Part shown: piece by piece, positions 34,609 to 44,841 of the stretch
How positions within the stretch are numbered: position 1 is the stretch's first letter
Layout: the number at the start of each line of letters is the position of its first letter
Assembly: GCF_015234215.1 (NCBI RefSeq)
Contig: NZ_JADEKP010000009.1
Coordinates: 1-64,000, forward strand
Direction: 5' to 3'
Origin: Clostridium chrysemydis
GTDB lineage: Bacteria > Bacillota > Clostridia > Clostridiales > Clostridiaceae
DNA length: 64,000 nucleotides
The notes under the pieces: model-generated
Databases searched by the model: none
What the model saw: only the letters and a program-made list of their open reading frames with translations
Told to the model about the DNA's origin: nothing
Translations under genes and position numbers: made by a program

Positions 34609-36756
34609 ATGAGAAGTTTTAAAATAAATAAAAATATAATTAAGTATACTTTTGGGGATCCATTAGAAACTGAATCAGTTATAAAAAATAAAGGTGAAGA
34701 AGTAAAAGAAAATCTAAAGTATTTATCTTTAGAAGAAGAAAGTCTTACATTTGGACTAAAAAAAGAAGATATAATCTATGGTCTTGGAGAAAATGTCGGA
34801 GGAATAAATAAGAGAGGAAGAATTTTTGAAAGTTTTTGTACTGATGATTTCTCTCATACTCCTGAAAAAAAGAGTCTTTATGGGGCTCATAACTTCTTTG
34901 TAGTTTACGGTGAAAAAACTTTTGGAGTGTTTTTAGACTTTGGAGGAAAAGTTATCTTTGATTTAGGTTTTAACGATAAAGATAAATTAAAAATAACGGT
35001 TTTAGAAAATGATTTTAACCTTTATATAATTGATGGAGATAATATTTTAGATATAGTTAAAAACTTTAGAGATATAATCGGAATGAGTTACGTAGCGCCA
35101 AAGTGGGCACTTGGAGTTGGTCAAAGCAGATGGGGTTACAAAAACGAAGAAGATGTAAGAAATGTTTTATCTAGCTATGAAAAAGAAGAAATGCCACTTG
35201 ATATGATCTATCTTGATATTGATTATATGAAAGATTTTAAAAACTTTACTGTAGATACAGAAAGGTTTAAAGATTTCGAAGGGTTTATAAAGGAATTCAA
35301 AGAAAAAGGAATAAGACTAATACCTATAATAGATGCAGGTTGCAAAATAGAAAAAGGGTATGATGTCTACGAAGAAGGAATAAAAAATAATTTTTATTGC
35401 AATGATGAAAATGGAGATCCTTTTGTTGCAGCTGTGTGGCCAGGGCTTGTTCACTTTCCAGACTTTTTAAATAAGGATGCTAGAAGATGGTTTGGATTAA
35501 AATATAAATTTTTAACTGATAAAGGAATTGAAGGGTTCTGGAATGATATGAATGAACCTGCAATATTTTATTCAGAAAAAAGGTTAAAAGAAGCTTTTAA
35601 TTACATAGATTCTTTTAAAGATAAAAATATTGGAATTTATGATTATTTTGATTTAAGTTCTAGCTTCGATAAATTAAAAAATAGTATTGAAGATTACAAA
35701 AGTTTTTATCATAACATAGATGGAAATTTAATAAGACATGATAGAGTTCATAATCTTTTTGGATTTAATATGACAAGATCAGCTAGTGAAGGATTAAAAG
35801 AGATAGATGAAAATAAGAGATTTTTACTATTTTCAAGAGCTTCAACAGTTGGAATGCATAGATACGGTGGAATATGGACTGGAGATAATGCGTCTTGGTT
35901 TGAACATATAAAATTAAATCTTCAAATGATGCCAGGAATTAATATGTGCGGATTTATATTTACAGGAGCAGATACAGGAGGCTTTGGATCTGATGCAAAT
36001 GAGGAATTAGTTATAAGATGGTCAGAACTAAGCTTATTTACTCCTTTATTTAGAAATCATGCAGCACTTGGTACTAGAAATCAGGAACCTTATTCTTTCT
36101 CAAAAGAAGGAAGAGAGACATTAAAAAATATATTAGATTTAAGGTATGCACTAATACCTCATTTATATAGTGAATATATGAAATCAATTCTAAATAACGA
36201 TATGTATTTTAAACCTTTAGCATTTGAATACAATGATGATTTTTCAAAGAGAGTTGAAGATCAATTACTTCTTGGAGAAAGCTTAATGATAGCTCCAGTT
36301 TATGAAGAAAATGCAAAAGGAAGATATGTATATATTCCAGAAGACATGCTACTTTTAAAAGCAAATTCTTTAGAAAATATAGAGTTTGAGGTATGCAAAA
36401 AAGGCGTAAGCTATATGGATTTAGAACTTAATGAAGTACCAATCTTTATAAGAAAGAATAAGATGTTAGTGATAAATAATAGTAATGCTAAGAGAGTAGA
36501 AGAAATAAATGAAGATACATTAGATATATTTGCATTTGTAGATAATAAAGCTATTTACACTTACTATAATGATGATGGTATAACAAATGACTTTAAAGAG
36601 GGTAAATTCGAAAAAATAGATATAGTAATAGAGAAAGATAATGAAAATTATAAAATAGAAGCAAAAAGCATAGGATTAAAGAAAGAGAAAAAGTTAAATT
36701 TAACTATATTTAACTTAGATGGAAGTAGAGTAGAGAAAAAAATAACTATTTCCTAG
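34609..36756 (+). CDS. GH31 alpha-glucosidase
   Basis: A 715-residue GH31 enzyme. A beta-sandwich N-terminus is followed by the (beta/alpha)8 barrel. The nucleophile Asp is in GFWNDMNEPAIF near residue 310 and the acid/base Asp in GIWTGDNASWFEH near 430. DMIYLDIDYM lies near 205. The C-terminal beta domains start near 580. It removes glucose from the ends of maltodextrins. No signal peptide. The start ATG 34609 lies 5 nt after ATGGAGGG; the upstream in-frame ATG overlaps that site. Confidence 0.92.
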   Translation: MRSFKINKNIIKYTFGDPLETESVIKNKGEEVKENLKYLSLEEESLTFGLKKEDIIYGLGENVGGINKRGRIFESFCTDDFSHTPEKKSLYGAHNFFVVYGEKTFGVFLDFGGKVIFDLGFNDKDKLKITVLENDFNLYIIDGDNILDIVKNFRDIIGMSYVAPKWALGVGQSRWGYKNEEDVRNVLSSYEKEEMPLDMIYLDIDYMKDFKNFTVDTERFKDFEGFIKEFKEKGIRLIPIIDAGCKIEKGYDVYEEGIKNNFYCNDENGDPFVAAVWPGLVHFPDFLNKDARRWFGLKYKFLTDKGIEGFWNDMNEPAIFYSEKRLKEAFNYIDSFKDKNIGIYDYFDLSSSFDKLKNSIEDYKSFYHNIDGNLIRHDRVHNLFGFNMTRSASEGLKEIDENKRFLLFSRASTVGMHRYGGIWTGDNASWFEHIKLNLQMMPGINMCGFIFTGADTGGFGSDANEELVIRWSELSLFTPLFRNHAALGTRNQEPYSFSKEGRETLKNILDLRYALIPHLYSEYMKSILNNDMYFKPLAFEYNDDFSKRVEDQLLLGESLMIAPVYEENAKGRYVYIPEDMLLLKANSLENIEFEVCKKGVSYMDLELNEVPIFIRKNKMLVINNSNAKRVEEINEDTLDIFAFVDNKAIYTYYNDDGITNDFKEGKFEKIDIVIEKDNENYKIEAKSIGLKKEKKLNLTIFNLDGSRVEKKITIS

Positions 36757-36775
36757 AGTATAAGGGGGATTAAAA

Positions 36776-38257
36776 ATGAAAAGAGAAAGTGGGATATTAA
36801 TGCATATCTCATCTCTTCCTAACGAATTTGGAATCGGTTCCTTTGGAAGAGAAGCATATGAGTTTGTAGATTTTTTAAAGCTTGCAGGTCAAAAATATTG
36901 GCAAATACTACCGCTTGGACACACAAGTTATGGTGATTCACCATATCAATGTTTCTCAGCTTTTGCAGGTAATCCACATTTTATAAATTTAGATACACTT
37001 AGTAAAAAAGGATATTTAAAAGAAGAAGATTATAAAGATATAAACTTTGGTGAAGATAAAGAAAAAGTAGATTATGCGCTAATCTTTAAGAAGAGAAACG
37101 AAATTTTAGAAATTGCATATAATAATTTCTATAAAGAAAAGAATGAGGACTTTGAAATATTTAAAAAAGAAAATAGCTTTTGGCTTGATGATTATAGTCT
37201 TTATATGGCTATAAAAGAAAGCTTTGATCTTAAATCATTTAGAGAATGGGAAGATGAAAAGTTAGTAAATAGAGACGAGGAAACATTAAAAGAATATAGA
37301 GAAAAACTAAAAGAAAGAATAGAGTATTATAACTTTTTACAATATGAGTTTTTCTATGAGTGGAGTAATCTAAAAGAATATGCAAACTCAAAGGGAATAA
37401 AAATCATAGGAGATTTACCTATATATGTTGCAGATGATAGTGCAGATATGTGGAGTAATCCTAAAAACTTCAAAGTTGATTCAAACAATAACCTAAAAGT
37501 AGTTGCAGGGTGTCCTCCAGATGCTTTTGCAAAAACAGGACAACTTTGGGGAAATCCTATATATGATTGGGATAAGATGGAGAAAGATGGATTTGACTGG
37601 TGGATTTTAAGAGTTAAAGAGAGCTTAAAAATCTACGATATGATCAGAATTGACCACTTTAGAGGTTTTGAAAGTTATTACGAAATACCTTATGGAAATA
37701 AAACAGCTGAAAACGGTAAATGGGTAAAAGGACCTGGAATTAAATTATTTAATAAGATAAAAGAAGCTCTAGGTGATGTAAACGTAATAGCAGAAGATTT
37801 AGGATTTATGACTAAAGAAGTAATAGATTTTAGAGACGAAACTGGATTCCCAGGAATGAAAGTATTAGAATTTGGATTCGGTGGTGAAGATAGCACAGAT
37901 CTACCTCACAATTACATTGAAAACTCAATAGCTTATACAGGAACTCATGATAATGATACTGCACTAGGATGGTTTTTAAGTATAAGTGAAGAGGAAAGAG
38001 AAAAAGCTATTAAATACTTAAAGTTAGACCTTAATGAAGGTGTAAGTTACGGGTTAATAAGAGGTATATGGGGTTCTGTTAGTAGACTAAGTATAGCTAC
38101 TATGCAAGACCTTCTAAAATTAGGAACTGAAGCTAGAATGAATATACCTTCAACGCTTGGAGGAAACTGGCAGTGGAGAATGAAAGAAGGTAGCTTAACA
38201 AAAGAGTTAGCTAAAAATTTATATGATATGACTAAGTTATACGGGAGGACAAATTAA
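36776..38257 (+). CDS. malQ: 4-alpha-glucanotransferase (amylomaltase)
   Basis: A 493-residue GH77 enzyme. RESGILMHISSLPNEFGIG at the N-terminus, LPLGHTSYGDSPYQCFSAFAG-type active-site text near 42, the nucleophile Asp in MIRIDHFRGF near 285, the acid/base Glu in VIAEDLGFM near 340, and YTGTHDND near 390 are all present. It recombines short maltodextrins into longer ones that phosphorylase can use, releasing glucose. Its stop codon overlaps the start codon of the phosphorylase gene by one base. Confidence 0.95.
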   Translation: MKRESGILMHISSLPNEFGIGSFGREAYEFVDFLKLAGQKYWQILPLGHTSYGDSPYQCFSAFAGNPHFINLDTLSKKGYLKEEDYKDINFGEDKEKVDYALIFKKRNEILEIAYNNFYKEKNEDFEIFKKENSFWLDDYSLYMAIKESFDLKSFREWEDEKLVNRDEETLKEYREKLKERIEYYNFLQYEFFYEWSNLKEYANSKGIKIIGDLPIYVADDSADMWSNPKNFKVDSNNNLKVVAGCPPDAFAKTGQLWGNPIYDWDKMEKDGFDWWILRVKESLKIYDMIRIDHFRGFESYYEIPYGNKTAENGKWVKGPGIKLFNKIKEALGDVNVIAEDLGFMTKEVIDFRDETGFPGMKVLEFGFGGEDSTDLPHNYIENSIAYTGTHDNDTALGWFLSISEEEREKAIKYLKLDLNEGVSYGLIRGIWGSVSRLSIATMQDLLKLGTEARMNIPSTLGGNWQWRMKEGSLTKELAKNLYDMTKLYGRTN

Positions 38258-40620
38258 TGACTAAGAATGAATTAAAGGCTAATATGGAGAGAGAATTAAA
38301 GGTTAATTACGGTGTTAATTTAAAAGAAGCAGATAACGGGCAAATATTTGCTGCACTTTCAAAAGCTTTAGTAGGAACTATAGTAGACGATTGGAGCAAT
38401 ACAACAGATTTATATAATGAAGATAAACAAGCTTATTATTTATCAGCTGAATACCTTATGGGAAGAGCTTTAGGAAATAACTTAATAAGTCTTGGATTAT
38501 ATGAAGAGGTAGAAGAACTTTTAAAAGAATTAAATATAGATATAAATGCAGTTGAAGAAGCAGAGGAAGATGCTGCACTTGGAAATGGTGGTCTTGGTAG
38601 ACTTGCAGCATGCTTTATGGATTCAGCAGCAGCTGTTGAAATTCCTTTAAAAGGTTATGGAATAAGATATTCAAACGGATTATTCAAACAATACTTCGAA
38701 GACGGATTCCAATATGAATGTGCAGATAGCTGGCTTAAATACAATGACCCTTGGAGCATTAGAAAAGATAAAGATACAGTACTTGTAGAATTTGAAGGAA
38801 TGAAAGTTAAAGCTGTTCCTTATGATACTCCAATTATCGGTTATAAAAATAAAAATATAAACACTTTAAGACTTTGGAAATGTGAGCCTTTAGAAGAATT
38901 CGATTTTATAGCATTTAATGAAGGAAGATATGATGATGCTGTAAAAGATAAAAATAGAGCAGAAGATATATCAAGAGTATTATATCCAAACGATGATATG
39001 AAAGAAGGAAAGTTATTAAGATTAAAACAACAATACTTCTTAGTTAGTGCATCATTAAAAGATATAATAAGAAGTCACGTAAAAATGCATGGTGAAAATT
39101 TTGATAATTTCGGAAAGCTACATGCAGTCCAATTAAATGATACTCACCCAGTTTTAGCTATACCAGAGTTTGTTAGAATTTTAGTAGATGATTTCGGTAT
39201 AAATATAGATAAAGCTATAGATACTGCAAAGACAGTATTTGCTTATACTAACCACACTATATTAGCAGAAGCTTTAGAAAAGTGGGATTCAAAATTAATA
39301 TATGAATTATTCCCAAGAATCCTTGAAATAGTAGAAGAAATAGATGCAAGATTTATTAAAGAATTAAAAAGAAAAGGATATAGCGAGGAAGCTATAGAAG
39401 AATTTAGAATAGTAAATGATGGAACTGTTAGAATGGCTAACTTAGCTATTCATATAGGATTTGCAGTTAATGGAGTTGCAAAGCTTCACACTGATATATT
39501 AAAAGATATAGAACTTAATAACTGGTACAAATTATATCCTGAAAAGTTCCAAAACAAAACAAATGGAATAACTCCAAGAAGATGGCTAAGACTTTGTAAT
39601 AGAGAATTATCAGCTCTTATAACAGAACTTATAGGAGATGAATCTTGGGTAACTGATTTAGAAAAATTAAAAACTTTAGAAAAATATGCTGACGATAAAG
39701 CTATATTAGATAGATTTATGGAAATTAAGCATAAGAAAAAAGAAGAACTTGCAAAATATATAAAAGAAACTCAAGGGTTAGAACTAGATACAGATTCTAT
39801 TTTCGATATTCAAATTAAGAGACTTCACGAGTATAAAAGACAATTATTAAATACTTTATATGTATTAGATTTATACTTTAGATTAAAAGAAAATCCAAAC
39901 ATGAATATAGAAAAAACTACATTTATCTTCGGTGCAAAAGCTTTCCCAGGATATAGAAGAGCAAAAGCTATAATAAAACTTACAAATGAAGTTGCAAGAC
40001 TTATAAACGAAGATGAAGAAGTAAGTAAAAAAATAAAAATAGTATTTGTTGAAAACTACAGAGTTTCATATGCTGAAAAATTATTCCCAGCAGCAGACGT
40101 TTCAAAACAAATTTCTACAGCAGGTAAAGAGGCATCAGGAACAGGAAATATGAAATTTATGCTAAATGGTACTCCTACTTTTGGAACATTTGATGGTGCA
40201 AATGTTGAAATAGTTAGAGAGTCAGGAGAAGACAATAACTTTATATTCGGTTTAAGAGTTGAAGATATTGAAAGCTTAAAAGAAAAGTATAATTCAAAAG
40301 AGTTCTATAAAAATAATAAAGATATAGCGAGAGTTTTAGATGCTTTAATAGATGGAACTTTAGATGATTCAAATACAGGATTATTTAAAGACCTTTATGA
40401 TTCATTATTAGTTGAGGGAGATCAATACTTCTTACTTGCTGATTTTAAAGGATTTAAAGATGAAGAAGAAAAAGTATTTGAAAGCTATAGAGATAAATAT
40501 GGATGGGCTAAAAAATGCTTCTTAAATACTTGTAATGCAGGAATATTCTCATCAGATAGAACTATATTAGAATATGCAAAAGATATTTGGAATGTAAAAA
40601 GAGAAAAAAATGAAAAATAG
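38257..40620 (+). CDS. glgP: Glycogen/maltodextrin phosphorylase
   Basis: A 787-residue GT35 enzyme releasing glucose 1-phosphate from alpha-1,4-glucans. The N-terminal half has EDAALGNGGLGRLAACFMDS near 107. The pyridoxal-phosphate Lys is in EASGTGNMKFMLNGT near 635, and VENYRVSYAEKLFPAADVS precedes it. It is about 40-50 residues shorter than the mammalian allosteric type, as in most bacteria. It overlaps malQ by one base (ATGA-type coupling), which couples disproportionation and phosphorolysis. Confidence 0.95.
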   Translation: MTKNELKANMERELKVNYGVNLKEADNGQIFAALSKALVGTIVDDWSNTTDLYNEDKQAYYLSAEYLMGRALGNNLISLGLYEEVEELLKELNIDINAVEEAEEDAALGNGGLGRLAACFMDSAAAVEIPLKGYGIRYSNGLFKQYFEDGFQYECADSWLKYNDPWSIRKDKDTVLVEFEGMKVKAVPYDTPIIGYKNKNINTLRLWKCEPLEEFDFIAFNEGRYDDAVKDKNRAEDISRVLYPNDDMKEGKLLRLKQQYFLVSASLKDIIRSHVKMHGENFDNFGKLHAVQLNDTHPVLAIPEFVRILVDDFGINIDKAIDTAKTVFAYTNHTILAEALEKWDSKLIYELFPRILEIVEEIDARFIKELKRKGYSEEAIEEFRIVNDGTVRMANLAIHIGFAVNGVAKLHTDILKDIELNNWYKLYPEKFQNKTNGITPRRWLRLCNRELSALITELIGDESWVTDLEKLKTLEKYADDKAILDRFMEIKHKKKEELAKYIKETQGLELDTDSIFDIQIKRLHEYKRQLLNTLYVLDLYFRLKENPNMNIEKTTFIFGAKAFPGYRRAKAIIKLTNEVARLINEDEEVSKKIKIVFVENYRVSYAEKLFPAADVSKQISTAGKEASGTGNMKFMLNGTPTFGTFDGANVEIVRESGEDNNFIFGLRVEDIESLKEKYNSKEFYKNNKDIARVLDALIDGTLDDSNTGLFKDLYDSLLVEGDQYFLLADFKGFKDEEEKVFESYRDKYGWAKKCFLNTCNAGIFSSDRTILEYAKDIWNVKREKNEK

Positions 40621-40674
40621 TTAAATTACACTTCTTTGAAGTGATAATCTAATATCAAAAATACAACTAAAATT

Positions 40675-40728
40675 TATAGCTTAAGCTAAAATTAAGTTCT
40701 ACTTAATTGGCTTAAGCTATAGTTTTAT
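40675..40728 (+). terminator. Long hairpin between phosphorylase and debranching genes
   Basis: TATAGCTTAAGC (40675-40686) pairs with GCTTAAGCTATA (40710-40721), and an inner ATTAAGT/ACTTAAT adds to the stem. GTTTTAT follows. It may terminate part of the transcripts before the last two genes. Confidence 0.65.
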
Positions 40729-40747
40729 ATTAGGAGGAATAGTCAAA

Positions 40748-42775
40748 ATGAGGTTTAGTAAAAATAGTTATCCTACATATGAAAGAGGAATAGAAAAAGA
40801 GTGGATGTTATCAAACGGCAGGAGTGCCTTTTCAGGAAGTACTATTATTGGGGCAAATAGTAGAAAATATCATAGCATACTAATAGCTTCATTAAAATCT
40901 CCTGATGAAAGATATATGATACTTCCAAAGGTTTCAGAAAAGCTTTTAATAGAAGAAAAAGAATATCCTTTAACTACAACTAAATACGAAGATAAAGTTA
41001 TTAAAGGATATGAAAATTTAGAGAGTTTTAATTATAATGGAATACCTACTTATACTTATCTAGTTAATGGAATAAAAATAGTAAAGGAAGTATTTTTAGA
41101 AAGAGAAAAAAATACAGCGGTAATAAAATATAAAATAGAATCAAAAAAAACTTCTGGAGATTTAATACTAACTCCATTTATGTCTTTTAGAGACCCAGGT
41201 GAAGTTAGTTTAGAAGAAAATTTAAAATTCAAAAGAGAAATTATAGATTCTGGATTCAAATTAAACCCAGAACTAAAAAAAGATTTAAATATAAGATTAT
41301 TTTTAGATAAAGAATGCACAGTTTTAGAAGAAAAATATAAGTTATTAACAGATAAAGTTTATTATGATGTGGATAAAACTACAGGGGATAAATATTTAGA
41401 AAAATACTATATACCAGGTGAATTTAAAATAAGTATTAAACCTTATTCTTTTAAAGAAATCCACTTTGTGTGTACTTTAGAAGAAGGGGAAATAGACCCT
41501 ATAAAAATTATAAAAAAAGAAACAGAAAGAATAGATAATTTAAGAAATACATTTGAAGAAGATAGAATTTTAGCTAAAGCACTTCCTATAGGGGGAGACC
41601 ACTTTATAGTTCATAGAGATTCAACAGATAGCAAAACTATACTAGCTGGTTATCCTTGGTTTTTAGACTGGGGAAGAGATACTATGATTGCAGTAGTAGG
41701 ACTTACTATGTCTACAGGAAGATTAGATGATGCAAAAGATATTTTAAAGACATTTTCAAGATATGAGAAAAATGGACTTATTCCAAATATGTTCCCGGAC
41801 TTTGGAAAAGAACCTCTTTATAATACAGTAGATGCATCACTATGGTATATCCACGCTATATATACTTATCTTTTATATAAAAATGATATAAAAGAATTAG
41901 ACTTTGTATATAAGGAATTATATCCTACTATGAAAAGAATAGTTAAGGCATATAAAGAAGGAACTGATTTTTCTATTAAGATGGAAGAAGACTCTTTAAT
42001 AAGTGCAGGAAGCGGGTTAGATCAAGTAACTTGGATGGATGTACGAGTAAATGGAATAGTTGTAACTCCAAGACATGGTAAACCAGTAGAGATAAATGCT
42101 CTTTGGTATAATGCTTTAAAAATAATGGAATTATTAGCTATTAAATTTAAAGATCCAGACTTTAAAGAATACAAAGATTTAGGAGAAAAGGTAAAAGAAA
42201 GCTTTAATAGAGAGTTTTGGTCAGAAGAGGATAAGTATTTATATGATGCTTTAAGCGATACTTTAAAAGATAAGTCAATAAGACCAAATGCAGTATATGC
42301 AGTATCACTTCCTTTTACAATGCTTGATAAAGAAAAAGAAAAGATGATTTTAGATAAAATCTATGAAGAATTATATACTCCTTTTGGACTAAGAAGTTTA
42401 GATAAAAATAATAAAGATTATAAACCTTACTATGAAGGAGAACTATTTAAAAGAGATATGGCATATCATCAAGGAACAGCTTGGTCTTTCCCACTTGGAG
42501 CTTATTTAACAGGAGTATGTAAAGCTAATGATTATAGTAAAGATAGTTTAGAATTTGTAGATGAATGTTTAAAAGATATGGAAGAGCATATTAAAGATGA
42601 TTGCCTTTACGGGATAGCAGAAATATTTGATGGTGAATTTCCAAACAAAGCTAGAGGATGCTACAACCAAGCTTGGGGAGTTGGAGAAATACTTAGAGTT
42701 TATTATGAAGATATATTAGGTAATTATAAAAATTTAGATAAGGCAAGAGAAAATTTATTTGGATTTGAGGTATAA
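40748..42775 (+). CDS. Amylo-alpha-1,6-glucosidase / glycogen debranching enzyme family protein
   Basis: A 675-residue two-domain enzyme. The N-terminal beta domain (about 1-270) begins YPTYERGIEKEWMLSNGRSA, typical of bacterial glycogen debranching enzymes. The C-terminal alpha-barrel (GH133-like) has AGYPWFLDWGRDTMIAVVG near 303, VTWMDVRVNG near 428, and ARGCYNQAWGVGEILRVY near 632. It should hydrolyse alpha-1,6 branch points in short oligosaccharides. It ends 3 nt before the pullulanase gene. No secretion signal. Confidence 0.9.
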   Translation: MRFSKNSYPTYERGIEKEWMLSNGRSAFSGSTIIGANSRKYHSILIASLKSPDERYMILPKVSEKLLIEEKEYPLTTTKYEDKVIKGYENLESFNYNGIPTYTYLVNGIKIVKEVFLEREKNTAVIKYKIESKKTSGDLILTPFMSFRDPGEVSLEENLKFKREIIDSGFKLNPELKKDLNIRLFLDKECTVLEEKYKLLTDKVYYDVDKTTGDKYLEKYYIPGEFKISIKPYSFKEIHFVCTLEEGEIDPIKIIKKETERIDNLRNTFEEDRILAKALPIGGDHFIVHRDSTDSKTILAGYPWFLDWGRDTMIAVVGLTMSTGRLDDAKDILKTFSRYEKNGLIPNMFPDFGKEPLYNTVDASLWYIHAIYTYLLYKNDIKELDFVYKELYPTMKRIVKAYKEGTDFSIKMEEDSLISAGSGLDQVTWMDVRVNGIVVTPRHGKPVEINALWYNALKIMELLAIKFKDPDFKEYKDLGEKVKESFNREFWSEEDKYLYDALSDTLKDKSIRPNAVYAVSLPFTMLDKEKEKMILDKIYEELYTPFGLRSLDKNNKDYKPYYEGELFKRDMAYHQGTAWSFPLGAYLTGVCKANDYSKDSLEFVDECLKDMEEHIKDDCLYGIAEIFDGEFPNKARGCYNQAWGVGEILRVYYEDILGNYKNLDKARENLFGFEV

Positions 42776-42778
42776 AAA

Positions 42779-44749
42779 ATGGATGTTAAGAATTTGTATA
42801 ACAAGGACAAATGGGAAATAGTAAAAACCTTAAATAGCACTGAATTCCAAAATGAATATAAATATGATGGAGAACTTGGTGCAATTTATTCTAAAGAAAA
42901 AACTATATTTAAAGTTTGGTCACCAGTATCTAAAAAGGCGTTTGTAAAATTCTACGATAAAAATGGAGTAATCTATGAAGTAGAAGAAATGAAAGAAGAT
43001 GAAAAAGGGATATTTATTCTTACAAAAGAGGGAGATTTAGATGGAACTTTTTATAGATACGCTTTTGAAATAAATAATAGTTCTACAGAAGCTTGTGATA
43101 TCTATTCTAAAGCTGTTTCTTTAAATGGTGAGTTTTCTGTAGTAGTAGATTTAAATAGTACTGACCCGAAGGGCTTTAATGAAGATATTAAACCAAATTT
43201 AAATTCTCCTCTAGATTCTATAATCTATGAAATGCACGTTAGAGATTTTACTATAGATAAAACATCAGGAGTTTTTAATAAAGGAAAGTTCTTAGGACTT
43301 ATAGAAGATGGGACTAAATATAATTCTGTAAAGACTGGTTTAGATCACTTAAAAGAACTTGGAATAACTCACGTTCATCTTTTACCTGTATTTGATTATA
43401 AATCAGTAGATGAAAGTAAATTTGATACTAATGATTATAATTGGGGATATGACCCTGATAATTTTAATTCTATAGAGGGGTCATATTCTACTTCGCCTAG
43501 TGATTTTAAAAGCAGAATAAAAGAATTTAAAGAAGCAGTTTTGAAATTACATGAATCTGGAATAAGAGTTGTTATGGATGTTGTTTATAATCATACATTT
43601 GAAGGAGATAATTCTAACTTTAATAAGACTTTTCCTATGTACTACTATAGAGAATGGGATGATGGAAGTTTTTCAAACGGATCAGCTTGTGGAAACGAAA
43701 CAGCATCAGATAGATATATGTTTAGAAAATATATGATAGACTCAGTTAAATATTATGCAAAAGAATATCATATAGATGGATTCAGATTTGATCTTATGGG
43801 ACTTCACGATATTGATACTATGAAAGAAATAAGAGAAGAATTAGATAAAATTGATAAATCTATTTTGATGTATGGGGAAGGCTGGACTGGAGGTAATACT
43901 CCTTTAAGAGAAGATTTAAGAGCTCTTAAAGTAAACACTCCAAAATACGGCAAAATGCAAATAGCAGCATTTAGTGATGATATAAGAGATGGAGTAAAAG
44001 GAGATGTTTTTAATTCTTATGCAAGAGGTTTTGCAAGTGGGGGAGAAGGTTTTGAAGAAACTATAAAATGCGGAATAGTAGCGTCTACCAATCATAGTGA
44101 AATAGATTATAATAGAGTAATTTATTCTAACGGACCTTGGGCAAATGAACCTTATCAAACTATAACTTATAATTCAGCTCACGATAATTATACTCTATTT
44201 GATAAATTAACTATAAGTTCTGGAAGTTCTAAAGAAGAAGTTATAAAGATGAATAAGCTTATAGCAAATATAACTCTTACGTCAAACGGTATAGTATTCC
44301 TTCATTCAGGTGAGGAGTTTTTAAGAACTAAAAGAGATTTAAATGGGAATATAATAGAAAATAGTTATAATTCACCTGACTGTGTAAATAAACTTGATTG
44401 GTCTAGAAAAGAAAAATATCAAGATGTATTCAATCACTACAAAGGACTTATAAAACTTAGAAAAAAATATAAGGAGTTTAGACTTGAAAGCTCAGAAGAT
44501 ATAAATAATAAAATAAGGTTTCAAGACACAGGAATAAGAAATTTGATTTACTACAAAATAAATAGTGAAAACAATCTAATATGTATTCACAATGGAAACA
44601 AAGAGAATAAAGTAGTAAAAATTGATAATGGAAGTTATAAAATACTTTTAGATCACAAAGGCATTTACAAAGATAATGTTCATTTTGTTGGTAAATTTAT
44701 AGAGGTTTTAGGCAGAAGCTCTGTTATTTTAGAAAAAATAGACAAATAG
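42779..44749 (+). CDS. pulA: Type I pullulanase
   Basis: A 656-residue GH13 debranching enzyme. An N-terminal CBM48-like domain (about 20-130) is followed by the YNWGYDP pullulanase signature near 220. Catalytic motifs are DGFRFDLMG (Asp near 338), LMYGEGWTG (Glu near 368) and NSAHDNYTLFD (Asp near 465). There is no signal peptide or S-layer domain, so unlike secreted amylopullulanases it works inside the cell on branched maltodextrins. It is the last gene of the island, with two debranching enzymes side by side. Confidence 0.94.
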   Translation: MDVKNLYNKDKWEIVKTLNSTEFQNEYKYDGELGAIYSKEKTIFKVWSPVSKKAFVKFYDKNGVIYEVEEMKEDEKGIFILTKEGDLDGTFYRYAFEINNSSTEACDIYSKAVSLNGEFSVVVDLNSTDPKGFNEDIKPNLNSPLDSIIYEMHVRDFTIDKTSGVFNKGKFLGLIEDGTKYNSVKTGLDHLKELGITHVHLLPVFDYKSVDESKFDTNDYNWGYDPDNFNSIEGSYSTSPSDFKSRIKEFKEAVLKLHESGIRVVMDVVYNHTFEGDNSNFNKTFPMYYYREWDDGSFSNGSACGNETASDRYMFRKYMIDSVKYYAKEYHIDGFRFDLMGLHDIDTMKEIREELDKIDKSILMYGEGWTGGNTPLREDLRALKVNTPKYGKMQIAAFSDDIRDGVKGDVFNSYARGFASGGEGFEETIKCGIVASTNHSEIDYNRVIYSNGPWANEPYQTITYNSAHDNYTLFDKLTISSGSSKEEVIKMNKLIANITLTSNGIVFLHSGEEFLRTKRDLNGNIIENSYNSPDCVNKLDWSRKEKYQDVFNHYKGLIKLRKKYKEFRLESSEDINNKIRFQDTGIRNLIYYKINSENNLICIHNGNKENKVVKIDNGSYKILLDHKGIYKDNVHFVGKFIEVLGRSSVILEKIDK

Positions 44750-44841
44750 TATATTTACTTTAAAATTACACTTTATTTATATAGAATATATATTTTATTG
44801 ATAAAATATGTAAAAAAGTATTTTGAAGTGAGGCGAGTTAA

